NCBI GenBank assembly: GCA_017554485.1
Contig: JAFZIG010000134.1
Span: 1 to 61,764, forward strand
From: Acidaminococcaceae bacterium
Lineage (GTDB): Bacteria > Bacillota > Negativicutes > Acidaminococcales > Acidaminococcaceae
Length of the DNA: 61,764 bases
Direction: 5' to 3'
The first letter of the stretch is position 1. Every line of letters begins with the position of its first letter. Below the pieces are notes generated by a model that was not told the origin of the DNA, made no database searches, and worked only from the letters and a program-made list of their open reading frames with translations. Of the stretch, positions 50,874 to 59,955 are shown in pieces. The position numbers and the translations under genes are program-made.

Positions 50874-51335
50874 TTATCCCTCAATTGCAATATACTTCTT
50901 GCTCTCCACAGCGTTAGGATCCTTTTTGGGGATATTCAGCTTCAGTACGCCATCTTCGAACTTCGCCTTAATATCCTCCTCTCTAACCGTATTGCCTACA
51001 TAGAAGCTGCGGGTGCAGGAGCCGCTGTAACGCTCCTGACGGATGTATTTGCCCTCTTCGTTCTTTTCGTCCTTATCGAGGGATTTGCTGGCAGTAATGG
51101 ACAGATATCCGTTGTCCAGCTGTACCTGGATGCCTTCCTTCTTGAAGCCCGGCAGGTCGATGATCACATCGAAGCTGTCTTTGTTTTCTTTGATGTCGGT
51201 CTTCATGATGTGGGATGCATGCTTGCCATACAGCGGTGAACGGTTTTTGCCGAAGAAAGCAGTCGGGTTCATCAGCCCGCTGTCATTCATCCAGTCGTCA
51301 AATAAGTTTTCTCCAAAAATGCTCGGTAACATCAT
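50874..51335 (-). CDS. hsp20: Hsp20/alpha-crystallin small heat-shock protein
   Basis: An ATP-independent holdase of 153 residues. The alpha-crystallin domain covers about residues 43-135, starting KTDIKENKDSFDVIIDLPG and including the conserved G-x-L near FEDGVLKLNIPK. The C-terminal tail has an IAIEG-like end. The gene is preceded by a CIRCE operator and promoter about 220 bases upstream, and a terminator follows. Confidence 0.95.
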   Translation of the reverse strand: MMLPSIFGENLFDDWMNDSGLMNPTAFFGKNRSPLYGKHASHIMKTDIKENKDSFDVIIDLPGFKKEGIQVQLDNGYLSITASKSLDKDEKNEEGKYIRQERYSGSCTRSFYVGNTVREEDIKAKFEDGVLKLNIPKKDPNAVESKKYIAIEG

Positions 51336-51550
51336 AACTCATTCCTCCATTCGTTAAGGAAGCGGCGGTTGTGCCGCAACCTTATTATAATAATTAAAAT
51401 GTTGATCAGGTTGGGAAACAACGGAATTAATTACTGACTTTTTGACTTTTAGTTCTTAAATAAAAGGCCTTGCGGCCGGATCATTTTTGAACCAAAGTCT
51501 TCTGGAAAAGGCCTTGCAGCCAGTTCCTCAATAGTTCCTTCCTTGTTTCT
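51336..51550 (-). promoter_or_regulatory. Long structured 5' leader of hsp20
   Basis: The predicted transcript has about 215 untranslated bases. It holds two direct repeats, at 51462-51477 and 51506-51521. On the transcript these fold as GGCC-GCAA-GGCC type stems with GNRA loops, each followed by a U-rich stretch. Nearer the start, TTCCT can pair with AGGAA at the ribosome-binding site, which could work as a thermometer. Confidence 0.45.
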
Positions 51551-51556
51551 GTACAT

Positions 51557-51599
51557 ACTATACCACATTTTGTTAGCACTGTCAATAGTCGAGTGCTAA
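51557..51599 (-). promoter_or_regulatory. hsp20 promoter with overlapping CIRCE (HrcA) operator
   Basis: On the minus strand, TTGACA (51580-51585), 17-base spacer, TATAGT (51557-51562). CIRCE lies at 51573-51599: TTAGCACTG, nine bases, GAGTGCTAA, one base off the consensus. It covers the -35, so HrcA binding would block RNA polymerase. Confidence 0.9.
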
Positions 51600-51701
51600 T
51601 ATTTTAAAAATTTTTTACTTAACTTACTGCAATACTCATTTTCTTTTTAAAAATCGTATAAATAAATAGGAAAAGAGTGTGGCTTTTATTTTAATTTGGT
51701 G

Positions 51702-51998
51702 TATAATATAAAATTGAACAAGTATAAGTTTCATTTGCCTATACCGCGTTCAGCTGACAAGATGGGAAAACGCTTCCATTCGGCTGCTTCCCTATCTATT
51801 ATTCGTTTTCCGGTGCCATCATGTATGAAACTTTCATCAGGGGACATACAGGAGCGGTTCGGAACAGGGCAGGACGGCTTTCATCAGGCTGTTGGCTGCC
51901 CTCTGCGGAACTCCGTCCGTCCGGTCTGCTGTGGGATAAAAACAGCAGGCGACAGGTCGGTTCGGCGTTTCCTTATGTTTTATATATGAGGTGTACCT
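51702..51998 (+). promoter_or_regulatory. Candidate promoter and long leader of the activase fusion gene
   Basis: TATAAT at 51702-51707, without a clear -35, would give a leader of about 285 bases. The leader contains a CTGCTG/CAGCAG hairpin near 51927-51950 and GC-rich stems around 51850-51920 (such as CGGAAC/GTTCCG-like pairings). I see no known riboswitch and no supported gene. Confidence 0.35.
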
Positions 51999-54900
51999 AT
52001 GACTGACAATGTAACCCTGCGACCCGGCGGCGCCGCGCAGGGCCTGTCATCCGTTACGGATGGGGCGAACGCGGCCTCCGGTTACAAAGTGGGGATCGAC
52101 ATCGGTTCTACTACGATCAAGGTCGTAGTACTGGACGCGGAGGAAAAACCGGTGTACAAGAAATACGCCAGGCATTTTTCCGATATTCCCACGGCCCTGG
52201 TCACCAACCTGACCGAACTGCGGGATGTTCTGGTTTCCCTGAACGGCGTCCCGGCGGAGGACCCCCTCCGCAACGTGCGTTTCCGCTTCGCCCTGACGGG
52301 CTCGGCGGGCATGGGCATCGCCCAGCGGCTGCAGCTGCCTTTCGTACAGGAAGTCATCGCGGCGGCTACGGCGGTGAAGAAGCTGATCCCCCAGACCGAC
52401 ACCATGGTGGAGCTGGGCGGGGAAGACGCCAAGATCATGTACTTCGGCTCCGCACCGGAAGAACGGATGAACGGCGTCTGCGCCGGCGGCACCGGCGCCT
52501 TCATCGACCACATGGCGGCTCTCCTGAACACAGACGCCAAGGGCCTCAACGACATGGCGGCCAACGCGAAACGCATCTATACCATCGCCTCCCGCTGCGG
52601 CGTGTTTGCCAAAACGGACATCCAGGCTTTGATGAACGACGGCGCGTCCAAGGAGGACATCGCCAAGTCCATCCTCCAGGCGGTGGTGAACCAGACCATC
52701 GGCAACCTGGCCCAGGGCCGGGAGATCGCCGGTAACGTAGCCTTTCTGGGCGGCCCCCTGTACTTTCTGCCCGAACTGAAAAAACGCTTTGTGGAAACCC
52801 TGAAGATGGATCCGGAAAAAGTGGTCAGCGTGGAAGACGCGGCCTATTTCGTAGCTATCGGCGCGGCCCTTTCCGAAGAGGCCAAGGAACTGGAATTCAA
52901 GGACCTCATCGCCAACCTGGACAAGGCGGAAGCCGGTCACGGCATCACCCGGGACGAACGGCTGGCCCTCTTCCGCAGCTCGGGGGAATACGAAGCTTTC
53001 CTGGCACGCCACGACAAGGACAAAGTGAAGCGGGGAGACCTGGCTTCCTATAAGGGCCCAATTTATGTGGGCATCGACGCCGGTTCCACCACAACCAAGA
53101 TCGTGGCCATCGGCAGCGACAAGGAAATCTTATACACGGATTACGGCAGCAACCAGGGCTCGCCCCTGAAGATCATCATCAAAGAACTCACCGGCCTCTA
53201 CGACGCCATGCCGGAGACTGCCTGGATCGCCGGCAGCCTCACCACCGGCTACGGGGAGAACATCGTGAAGGCGGCCATGCACGCCGACGCGGGGGAAGTG
53301 GAGACTTTCGCCCATTACCGGGCGGCCTACGAATTCTGCCCGGAGGTCACCTGCGTGCTGGACATCGGCGGCCAGGACATGAAGTGCTTCCAGATCCATA
53401 ACGGCAACATCGGAAAAATTACATTGAACGAAGCCTGTTCCGCAGGCTGCGGCTCTTTTATCGAAAACTTTGCCCAGGGCCTGGGCATGACCGCGGCGGA
53501 ATTCGCGGACAAGGCCATGGACAGCAAGACCCCGGTGGACCTGGGTACCCGCTGCACTGTGTTCATGAACTCCCGGGTGAAGCAGGCCCAGAAGGAAGGG
53601 GCGCCCCTGGCGGACATCTCCGCGGGCATCGGCCTTTCTGTCATTAAAAACGCCCTGTTCAAGGTCATGCAGTTAAAAGATACCAACGAACTGGGCGACC
53701 ATATCGTGGTGCAGGGCGGCACGTTCTATAACAACGCCGTGCTACGGAACATGGAAAAGCTGTTGAACAAGGACGTTATCCGTCCGGACATCGCCGGCCT
53801 CATGGGGGCTTACGGAGCCGCCATCCTTTCGCTGGAACAGAGGTCAAAAGAACTGGCGGAGGAAGCCGCGGCAGCCAAAAACGACGGCGCGCTGTCAAAT
53901 GCAACGCCCATCCGCCGTTCCACCCTGCTGCCCAAAGAACAGCTGGAAAAATTCACCGTCACCACCAAGTCCTACCGCTGCAACGGCTGCGGCAACCACT
54001 GTCTGGTGACCATGCAGACCTTCCCCGACGGGGGCCGCTATTTTACTGGCAACCGCTGCGAACGGGGCGAGGGCAAACCGAAAAACACCAACAAAGCGCC
54101 TAACATTTACGAATATAAATACCAGCGGCTCTTCAATTACCCCAACGTGATCGAGGCCGCTGCTGCCCGGTACGCCGCAACGCAGAAGGCCAACACCCCG
54201 GCGGCTGCCCAAAACCAAAAGACAGCTGCCCCAAGCGGCGCCAAAACCGCTGCCCGGAAACCGCGGCCGGCAGCTCCCCGGGGCCGCATCGGCATCCCCC
54301 GGGTGCTGAACATGTACGAGGACTTCCCCTTCTGGGCCGTCTTTTTCGGCAAACTGGGCTACGAAGTGGTGATCTCGGGGAAATCCACCCCCATGATCTA
54401 CTACAAAGGCATGTCCACCATTCCCTCGGACTCCCTGTGCTACCCGGCCAAGCTGGTCCACGGCCACATCATGGACCTGGTAGAAACGGGCGTGAAGAAG
54501 ATTTTCTACCCCTGCATGCCCTACAACATGGAAGACGACGTGAACCGCACCGGCAACCATTACAACTGCCCGGTGGTGGCTTCCTACGCGGAGAATATCC
54601 GCAACAACATGGACGTGCTCCGCAACGAGAACATCAAGTTTATGGAGCCCTTCCTGCCTATCAACGACCCGAAGAAGATGCTGCAGCGCCTGACGGAAGC
54701 CTTTGCCTCCGAAGGCATTAAGCAGAGCGAGCTGAAAGAGGCCATGGAAGCCGGATACAAGGAACTGGAGCAGTACCGGGAAGACGTGCGGCAAAAAGGC
54801 AAGGAAATTTTAGAGACCGCGAAAGAAAAGAATCTGCCGGTGATCCTGCTGGTGGGCCGTCCCTACCATCTGGACCCGGAGATCAACCACGGCATCCCGG

Positions 54901-56537
54901 AGATGATCCAGTCCTACAACCTGGCCATCGTCTCGGAAGATTCCGTCTACCATATGGACACGCCCAAAGACGAGCTGTCCATCGTGAACCAGTGGAGCTA
55001 CCACGCCCGGCTGTACCATGCGGCCAGCTTCGCGGCGGCCCATCGGTCGATCAATCTGATCCAGCTCAGCTCTTTCGGCTGCGGACTGGACGCCATCACC
55101 ACCAACCAGGTGCGGGAGATCACGGAAGGCCACCAGCGCCTCTACACCATGATCAAGCTGGATGAAGTCAGCAACCTGGGCGCGGCGCGGATCAGATTAC
55201 GTTCCTTATTGGCGGTGCTGAGCCGGCGGCATGTACCGGACTACCAGCCCATCATCATGGCGGAGCGTCCGCATTTTACCCACGACTGCAAAGAGACCCA
55301 TACCATTTTGGCTCCCCAGATGGCGCCCATCCACTTCAACCTGGTCAGCCACGTGCTGAACCGCTACGGCTACAAAGTGGTGATCCCGGAAACTCCCAAG
55401 GAAGATTCCATCAACCTGGGCCTCCAGTACGTGCAGAACGATATGTGCTATCCGGCCATCGTGGTCATCGGCCAGATGCTGCAGGCCCTCAAGAGCGGAA
55501 AATACGACCCCAACAACACCAGCATCGTGCTGTTCCAGACCTGCGGCGCCTGCCGGGCCACCAACTACCTGAACCTGATGCGGCGCGCCCTGCGGAACGC
55601 GGGCTATCCCCAGGTGCCGGCCTTTGCCTGCTGGGGCCTGGAGCAGGACGCTTTCCGGCTGAACCCGGGCGGTTTTAAGGACGTGGCGAAAGCCGTCGTC
55701 TACGGAGACCTGCTGCAGAATGTCACTAACCGGATGCGCCCCTATGAGCTGATTCCCGGTTCCACGGACAAACTTTTTGAAAAATGGATGAAACGGGTGA
55801 AGGATGAGCTGGATCACGGCAACTTCCTGAAATACCGCCAGACCATTCAGGAACTGGTGAAAGAATTCGATGCCATCCCCCTGATCCCCAACCTGTGGAA
55901 GCCCAGGGTGGGCGTAGTGGGCGAAATTCTGGTGGAATACCATCCGGTGGCCAACAACCACCTGGAAGAAGTGTTGGCCCGGGAAGGGGCGGAAGTGGTC
56001 ATGCCGGAACTGGCGAACTTCCTGTTGTACATGGCCTTCGACGGCATCACACGGCACGATATTCTGGACGGCAGCTGGCTGAACAAGGTGGGCGCCCAGA
56101 TGTTCATCAGGGTGGCGGACTTCTTTATGGATCCTATGCGCAAGGCTTTGGCCCGTTCCAAACATTTTACGGCACCCATGTCCATTTATAAGGTGGCAGA
56201 ACTGGCGGCGCAGCATGTATCCCTGGGCAATATGGCCGGGGAAGGCTGGCTGCTTCCCGGCGAAATGACCAAGCTCATGGAAGAGGGCGTGCGGAACGTG
56301 GTATGCCTGCAGCCCTGGGCCTGCCTGCCCAACCATATTTTAGGCAAGGGCGTGTTCCGGGAGATCCGGCGCACCTATGAGGATGCCAACCTGGTGGCCA
56401 TGGACTGCGACGCCGGCGCTTCTGAAGTGAATCAGTTGAACCGGCTGAAGCTGATGCTGAGCGTGGCAAAGGAGAAGTGTCCGGAAGGGATGAACTTAGC
56501 GGTGCCGGCGGAAACGGCGGAAAATAATTTGGCGTAA
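51999..56537 (+). CDS. Giant fusion of two BadF/HgdC-type activases and a 2-hydroxyacyl-CoA dehydratase-like part
   Basis: A single 1512-residue frame. Residues about 28-310 and 350-630 are two BadF/BadG/HgdC ASKHA ATPase domains, starting GIDIGSTTIKVV and GIDAGSTTTKIV. Each keeps the two cysteines that bind [4Fe-4S] in HgdC: CAGGTG with RCGVFAKT in the first, CSAGCG with RCTVFMNS in the second. A Cys-rich segment CNGCGNHC (about 655) and an Ala/Pro/Lys linker (about 725-770) lead to DUF2229 and an HgdB-like region (about 775-1500) with conserved Cys. Such proteins use ATP-driven electron transfer for difficult reductions; the substrate is unknown. Codon use is more C-ending and GC-rich than in the envelope genes. 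Confidence 0.85.
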   Translation: MTDNVTLRPGGAAQGLSSVTDGANAASGYKVGIDIGSTTIKVVVLDAEEKPVYKKYARHFSDIPTALVTNLTELRDVLVSLNGVPAEDPLRNVRFRFALTGSAGMGIAQRLQLPFVQEVIAAATAVKKLIPQTDTMVELGGEDAKIMYFGSAPEERMNGVCAGGTGAFIDHMAALLNTDAKGLNDMAANAKRIYTIASRCGVFAKTDIQALMNDGASKEDIAKSILQAVVNQTIGNLAQGREIAGNVAFLGGPLYFLPELKKRFVETLKMDPEKVVSVEDAAYFVAIGAALSEEAKELEFKDLIANLDKAEAGHGITRDERLALFRSSGEYEAFLARHDKDKVKRGDLASYKGPIYVGIDAGSTTTKIVAIGSDKEILYTDYGSNQGSPLKIIIKELTGLYDAMPETAWIAGSLTTGYGENIVKAAMHADAGEVETFAHYRAAYEFCPEVTCVLDIGGQDMKCFQIHNGNIGKITLNEACSAGCGSFIENFAQGLGMTAAEFADKAMDSKTPVDLGTRCTVFMNSRVKQAQKEGAPLADISAGIGLSVIKNALFKVMQLKDTNELGDHIVVQGGTFYNNAVLRNMEKLLNKDVIRPDIAGLMGAYGAAILSLEQRSKELAEEAAAAKNDGALSNATPIRRSTLLPKEQLEKFTVTTKSYRCNGCGNHCLVTMQTFPDGGRYFTGNRCERGEGKPKNTNKAPNIYEYKYQRLFNYPNVIEAAAARYAATQKANTPAAAQNQKTAAPSGAKTAARKPRPAAPRGRIGIPRVLNMYEDFPFWAVFFGKLGYEVVISGKSTPMIYYKGMSTIPSDSLCYPAKLVHGHIMDLVETGVKKIFYPCMPYNMEDDVNRTGNHYNCPVVASYAENIRNNMDVLRNENIKFMEPFLPINDPKKMLQRLTEAFASEGIKQSELKEAMEAGYKELEQYREDVRQKGKEILETAKEKNLPVILLVGRPYHLDPEINHGIPEMIQSYNLAIVSEDSVYHMDTPKDELSIVNQWSYHARLYHAASFAAAHRSINLIQLSSFGCGLDAITTNQVREITEGHQRLYTMIKLDEVSNLGAARIRLRSLLAVLSRRHVPDYQPIIMAERPHFTHDCKETHTILAPQMAPIHFNLVSHVLNRYGYKVVIPETPKEDSINLGLQYVQNDMCYPAIVVIGQMLQALKSGKYDPNNTSIVLFQTCGACRATNYLNLMRRALRNAGYPQVPAFACWGLEQDAFRLNPGGFKDVAKAVVYGDLLQNVTNRMRPYELIPGSTDKLFEKWMKRVKDELDHGNFLKYRQTIQELVKEFDAIPLIPNLWKPRVGVVGEILVEYHPVANNHLEEVLAREGAEVVMPELANFLLYMAFDGITRHDILDGSWLNKVGAQMFIRVADFFMDPMRKALARSKHFTAPMSIYKVAELAAQHVSLGNMAGEGWLLPGEMTKLMEEGVRNVVCLQPWACLPNHILGKGVFREIRRTYEDANLVAMDCDAGASEVNQLNRLKLMLSVAKEKCPEGMNLAVPAETAENNLA

Positions 56538-56679
56538 AGTTATCACTTCTGCCACGGGAATGTCATAGTTTTCGAGTAATCTCTATACAAGTCAAAGTGA
56601 TCATTTTCTTTTACAGTTAAATGCCTGCGTCGCTTTGCGGCGCGGTGCTTATACAGGTTTTGAGACAGGAGGGATTACC

Positions 56680-57143
56680 ATGAAGAAGACAGCGATGGCT
56701 ACTGTGGCGTTACTTTTGATGGGCGCGGCGTTCAGCGCGGCGGCGCTGGCGGCGCCTGTGGGTACCACGCCGGGGGTCAGGATGACGGAGAGCCACCGCG
56801 TCCATGTGAACCCCGGAGCGCGGTTGCAGACGCCGGTTCATAACCGGGTGCACATGACGCCTATACACAGTGTGTCCGGTCCTGCGGGCGGGCGTATGTC
56901 CTCGTACCGCCCGGCTCCCGTGTCCGGCAGGGTAATCGTGCGGCCTTCGTTACCGTTGCCCCGCCCCGTTGGCGCCGGGCCGGTTACTACAGTGGCCACT
57001 ACTGGCGGCCTTACGGTTACGGCACCATCGTGGTCGGCTATCCGGCTGGTTATTATGGTTATTCTGTAGCTTATCCCGTGGCCTATTGCGGGTATCCTTA
57101 CTACGGGTATGGGCCGGCGGTACGGATCAGTGTGCGGTTATAA
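56680..57143 (+). pseudogene. Secreted Pro/Gly/Tyr-rich protein with an apparent frameshift
   Basis: An ATG at 56680 after AGGAGGG starts a signal peptide (about residues 1-25, ending ALAAP), followed by a Pro/Val/His/Arg-rich part. The frame that starts there ends at 57069 with an unlikely tail. From about 56955 the -1 frame (stop 57141-57143) encodes a convincing Gly/Tyr-rich ending (AGYYSGHYWRPYGYG, then GYPAGYYGYS). A one-base indel in the C-rich run near 56955-56970 would join them. So it is either a real broken gene or a sequencing error. Confidence 0.6.
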
Positions 57144-57214
57144 ATAAGTATTAATCTGAGGAAATAGTAATCATAAAAAGCTGCATAAATACAATGCCAT
57201 AAATAATTGATAAC

Positions 57215-57288
57215 AAACGGCAGGAACAACCTATAATGGGAGCATATTGATATGTTCCCATTATCACAAAATCCTGCTGTTTTTTCTT
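57215..57288 (+). terminator. Nested-stem terminator-like structure
   Basis: AAACGGCAGGA (57215-57225) pairs with TCCTGCTGTTT (57272-57282), with T run after. Inside, ATAATGGGAGCATAT (57233-57247) pairs with ATATGTTCCCATTAT (57250-57264), one G-U. A TATAAT in the left arm is probably coincidental. Confidence 0.6.
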
Positions 57289-57391
57289 TACTTTTTGCCA
57301 CTTACCCTTTACAATAGGAAAAAGTACTGGTTTAATGTTATTGGATATAGAGGTAAATGCCGATTTGGCAATGCCGGGTTTGAAAGGGAAT

Positions 57392-58081
57392 ATGATGGAA
57401 TTGACTGTGTTTATGAAACATCTGCAAATATACCGTGCCCCCCGGGTTTTTAATCCCTGGCGGGAATATGAACCGGGGCTGGACATTGGGCCGGAGGCGC
57501 CGGAAATCCGCTACCAGAATCTGCAACGCTATTTAGAACTTCGTTTACAGGCTCACTATCTGTTTATTGCGGAAGGGCTGGGCTATCAGGGAGGCCGTTT
57601 TTCCGGAATGGCCATGACCAGCGAGCGTATTCTGCTGGGTCATCATCCCGAGGTGCGTCCGGAAGAGGTGCTGGGGGAGTGGCATTACCGACGCACCAGC
57701 AACCCGGATTCCCCCTTGTTGAAGGGAACGCAAAAGACCCTGGGCTTCAACGAACCAACGGCGACAGTCATGTGGGGCAGTCTGCACCGCCATCATCTGG
57801 GCACCTTTGACGCAGTGCTGTGGAACATCTTTCCCTTTCACCCCCACAAAGAGGAAGGCCTGCTTACCAACCGTACCCCCGACGGCAACGAACTAAATGT
57901 AGGCATCGTGTACGCCAAACAGCTGTTGGAACTGCTGCCCAACGCACAGGTGGTGGCCATCGGGCAAAAGTCAGCATGTACCCTGCAGAAATTCGGTGTC
58001 CCCTGCCGCTGCGTACCGCACCCCTCCATGGGCGGAGCGAATCGTTTTAAGGCGGCGATAGCGGAGTTGTTTAATTGTTGA
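57392..58081 (+). CDS. Uracil-DNA glycosylase-like protein
   Basis: A UDG-superfamily protein of about 229 residues. A catalytic-loop-like motif (FIAEGLGYQGGRFSG, about residue 60), the WNIFPFHP segment and a late PHPSMGG motif match the family 4/5-like or 'UDG-like' group. A role in removing uracil from DNA is possible, but catalytic assignments are uncertain. ATG 57392 (or 57395) follows AAAGGG, while ATG 57335 has no SD; the longer form is possible. It is followed by the first copy of the intergenic repeat. Confidence 0.7.
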   Translation: MMELTVFMKHLQIYRAPRVFNPWREYEPGLDIGPEAPEIRYQNLQRYLELRLQAHYLFIAEGLGYQGGRFSGMAMTSERILLGHHPEVRPEEVLGEWHYRRTSNPDSPLLKGTQKTLGFNEPTATVMWGSLHRHHLGTFDAVLWNIFPFHPHKEEGLLTNRTPDGNELNVGIVYAKQLLELLPNAQVVAIGQKSACTLQKFGVPCRCVPHPSMGGANRFKAAIAELFNC

Positions 58082-58116
58082 GAGTAAAGCATAATACATG
58101 CAGTAAACTATACAGG

Positions 58117-58280
58117 CAGGAAAAGACAAGAGCAAACTGTAGGAAACGATTGCGAAATTTTATGAGATGAAATGAGCCGTAATGGCGAGACTGTCTGAGG
58201 GCGGAGCCCGAGTTTCGAAGCCATAGGCGAATGAATCCATAAAATAGCAATCGTTGACGTGTTTGCGATGTCTTTTCCTG
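58117..58280. repeat. Intergenic repeat with terminal inverted repeats, copy A
   Basis: The ends CAGGAAAAGACA (58117-58128) and TGTCTTTTCCTG (58269-58280) are perfect 12-bp inverted repeats. Pairing continues inward with gaps (GCAAAC, CGATTGC). A 45-base block (58209-58253) is 44/45 identical to copy B (59828-59872). It ends 30 bases before the exporter gene. Confidence 0.85.
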
Positions 58281-58309
58281 ACAGTATAATTCCTGTTGGG
58301 AGAAGTAAC

Positions 58310-59131
58310 ATGATAAAAAACACTAACAGTGAAATACAACAACAAAATGCGATGTCGCTGCCCCCCATGACCAAAAACCAGGTCATGGACCTTGCCATGG
58401 ACATGGGCAAGATCCTGCTGAAGAGCGGCGCTGAAACCAGCCGGGTGGAAGACACCATGATGCGCTTCTGCCGCAGCTACGGCTACTACGACCTGAACGT
58501 CTTCTGCACCCCCACCGTCATCATCCTGGGGGACGAAAGCCCCCGAGGCAAAAGCCGTGTCTTCCGGGTGCGCTGGAGAGCCACGGATCTGGGGCTGATT
58601 ATGGACGTTAATCAGCTTTCTTACAATTTCCGTAACTGGAATATGGGTTATGTGGAAATCAAACGCTGGCTGCAGGAACGCCTCGCGCAGTCGCATCCCT
58701 ACGGCAACGGGGTAGTCTGCGTGGCTTCCGGTTTAGGCAGCGCCTGCTTTGCCATGCTGCTGGGCTCGGCCAGCATCTACAATTTTGCGGCAGCCTTTCT
58801 CACCGGTTTCATTGCCATGACCCTGCTGAAGATGGTGAATAACTTCCACCCCACGCCCTTCTGGGAAAACTTTCTTGCCGGCTTTGCCATCGGCATCGTG
58901 GCCCAGACCTGCTGCCTGGTAAGTCCCTACTGTACCATGGAAAACATAACGGTAGGTGCGCTGATGCCCTTTCTGCCGGGGCTGGCCTTTACCAACGGTG
59001 TCCGGGACTACATGGCGGGGGACCTGCTCAGCGGCAACAGCCGCATTGCGGAAGCAGGCCTGTTCGCCCTGTCCATCGCCATCGGGCTGGCGTTTGCGTT
59101 GAAGGTCTGGACCTGGGGAGGCCTGCCATGA
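58310..59131 (+). CDS. Threonine/serine exporter family protein, ThrE N-terminal part
   Basis: ThrE_1/DUF1212 family. A cytoplasmic N-terminal domain (about residues 1-125, with LLKSGAETSRVEDTMMR) is followed by five or so membrane segments. Together with the next gene it makes a split ThrE that exports threonine and serine or short peptides. ATG 58310 follows GGGAGAAG; the longer GTG frame lies inside the repeat. Its last four bases overlap the next gene. Confidence 0.9.
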   Translation: MIKNTNSEIQQQNAMSLPPMTKNQVMDLAMDMGKILLKSGAETSRVEDTMMRFCRSYGYYDLNVFCTPTVIILGDESPRGKSRVFRVRWRATDLGLIMDVNQLSYNFRNWNMGYVEIKRWLQERLAQSHPYGNGVVCVASGLGSACFAMLLGSASIYNFAAAFLTGFIAMTLLKMVNNFHPTPFWENFLAGFAIGIVAQTCCLVSPYCTMENITVGALMPFLPGLAFTNGVRDYMAGDLLSGNSRIAEAGLFALSIAIGLAFALKVWTWGGLP

Positions 59132-59649
59132 TGATGCACTATTTGCAGGCCTTTGTCTTTGCCTTTTTGGCTACGGTGGCTTTCGGCGTCCTGTTCCAGG
59201 GGCCGAAACGGATCTTGTGGCGCAGCGGCCTCATCGGCGGTTTGGGCTGGGTGGTCTTTATCGGCCTGAAAGAGCTTTTTTCCGTTCATTCCTTCTCCGC
59301 CAACTTCCTGGCCACAGTGCTCATTGCCCTGGTCAGCGAAATCTTTGCCCGTATCTGGAAAGAGCCGGTGACGGTCTTCGAGATCCCCGCCATCATCCCA
59401 CTGGTGCCCGGCTTTGGCATGTACAGAGGCATGAATTACATTTTACAGAATTATGTCAGCTACGGCAACGAAGTACTGCTGGGAGCGGCAGTGGACGCCT
59501 GCGCCATTGCCCTGGGTATCATGATGGTGTCCGGCGTCTTCCGGGCCCTGAAGACCGGCAGCGATATGGCCAGCCAGCGCCAGCAGGATTTACTGGGGAC
59601 TGACATAGCCTCGGATTTGTATGTATCAGATCCGGAGGACGAGGACTAA
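59128..59649 (+). CDS. Threonine/serine exporter family protein, ThrE C-terminal part
   Basis: ThrE_2/DUF3815 family, 173 residues with about five membrane segments and the PAIIPLVPGFGMYRGM motif. It is the partner of the upstream gene (four-base overlap). A ribosome-binding site (GGGGAGG) lies inside the upstream gene. Confidence 0.9.
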   Translation: MMMHYLQAFVFAFLATVAFGVLFQGPKRILWRSGLIGGLGWVVFIGLKELFSVHSFSANFLATVLIALVSEIFARIWKEPVTVFEIPAIIPLVPGFGMYRGMNYILQNYVSYGNEVLLGAAVDACAIALGIMMVSGVFRALKTGSDMASQRQQDLLGTDIASDLYVSDPEDED

Positions 59650-59663
59650 AGTTCAAATGAAAG

Positions 59664-59902
59664 GTTCAGGGAAAGACAAAAGCAAACTATAGGAAACGAT
59701 TGCGAGATTTAATTGAGCGTTGACCGGGCAACCCGTGAGGGTCCCAGTCTGACGATATCGAGCAACGCGAAGCTTGCTGAGCGTGCGCAGTGAGGAAGTG
59801 GGAGGCGGGTTGCCCGCAACGCGACTTCGAGTTTCGAAGCCACAGGCGAATGAATCCATAAAATAGCAATCGGTTCCGTGTTTGCGATGTCTTTTTCTGA
59901 AC
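59664..59902. repeat. Intergenic repeat with terminal inverted repeats, copy B
   Basis: GTTCAGGGAAAGACA (59664-59678) and TGTCTTTTTCTGAAC (59888-59902) are inverted with two mismatches. The interior is longer than in copy A (GGGCAACCC/GGGTTGCCC arms near 59730 and 59807). It ends next to the terminator of the convergent lipoprotein gene. Confidence 0.85.
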
Positions 59903-59917
59903 TTCTACTTATTACAT

Positions 59918-59949
59918 AAAAAAACTCCGGCAACTGCCGGAGTTTTTTT
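59918..59949. terminator. Terminator of the first PotD-like gene
   Basis: AAAAAACTCCGGCA pairs with TGCCGGAGTTTTTT around a short loop, symmetrical and usable on both strands. The same sequence recurs at 61271-61302. Confidence 0.9.
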
Positions 59950-59955
59950 GCAATA

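Noticed and set aside
55206-56336. 376-codon minus-strand frame inside the activase fusion
   Set aside because: Result of the GC-rich, C-ending codon use of the sense gene; His/Gln-rich translation without family resemblance.
57207-57237. TTGATA...TATAAT as a promoter for the UDG-like gene
   Set aside because: The spacer is 19 bases and the -10 is part of a long terminator-like stem.
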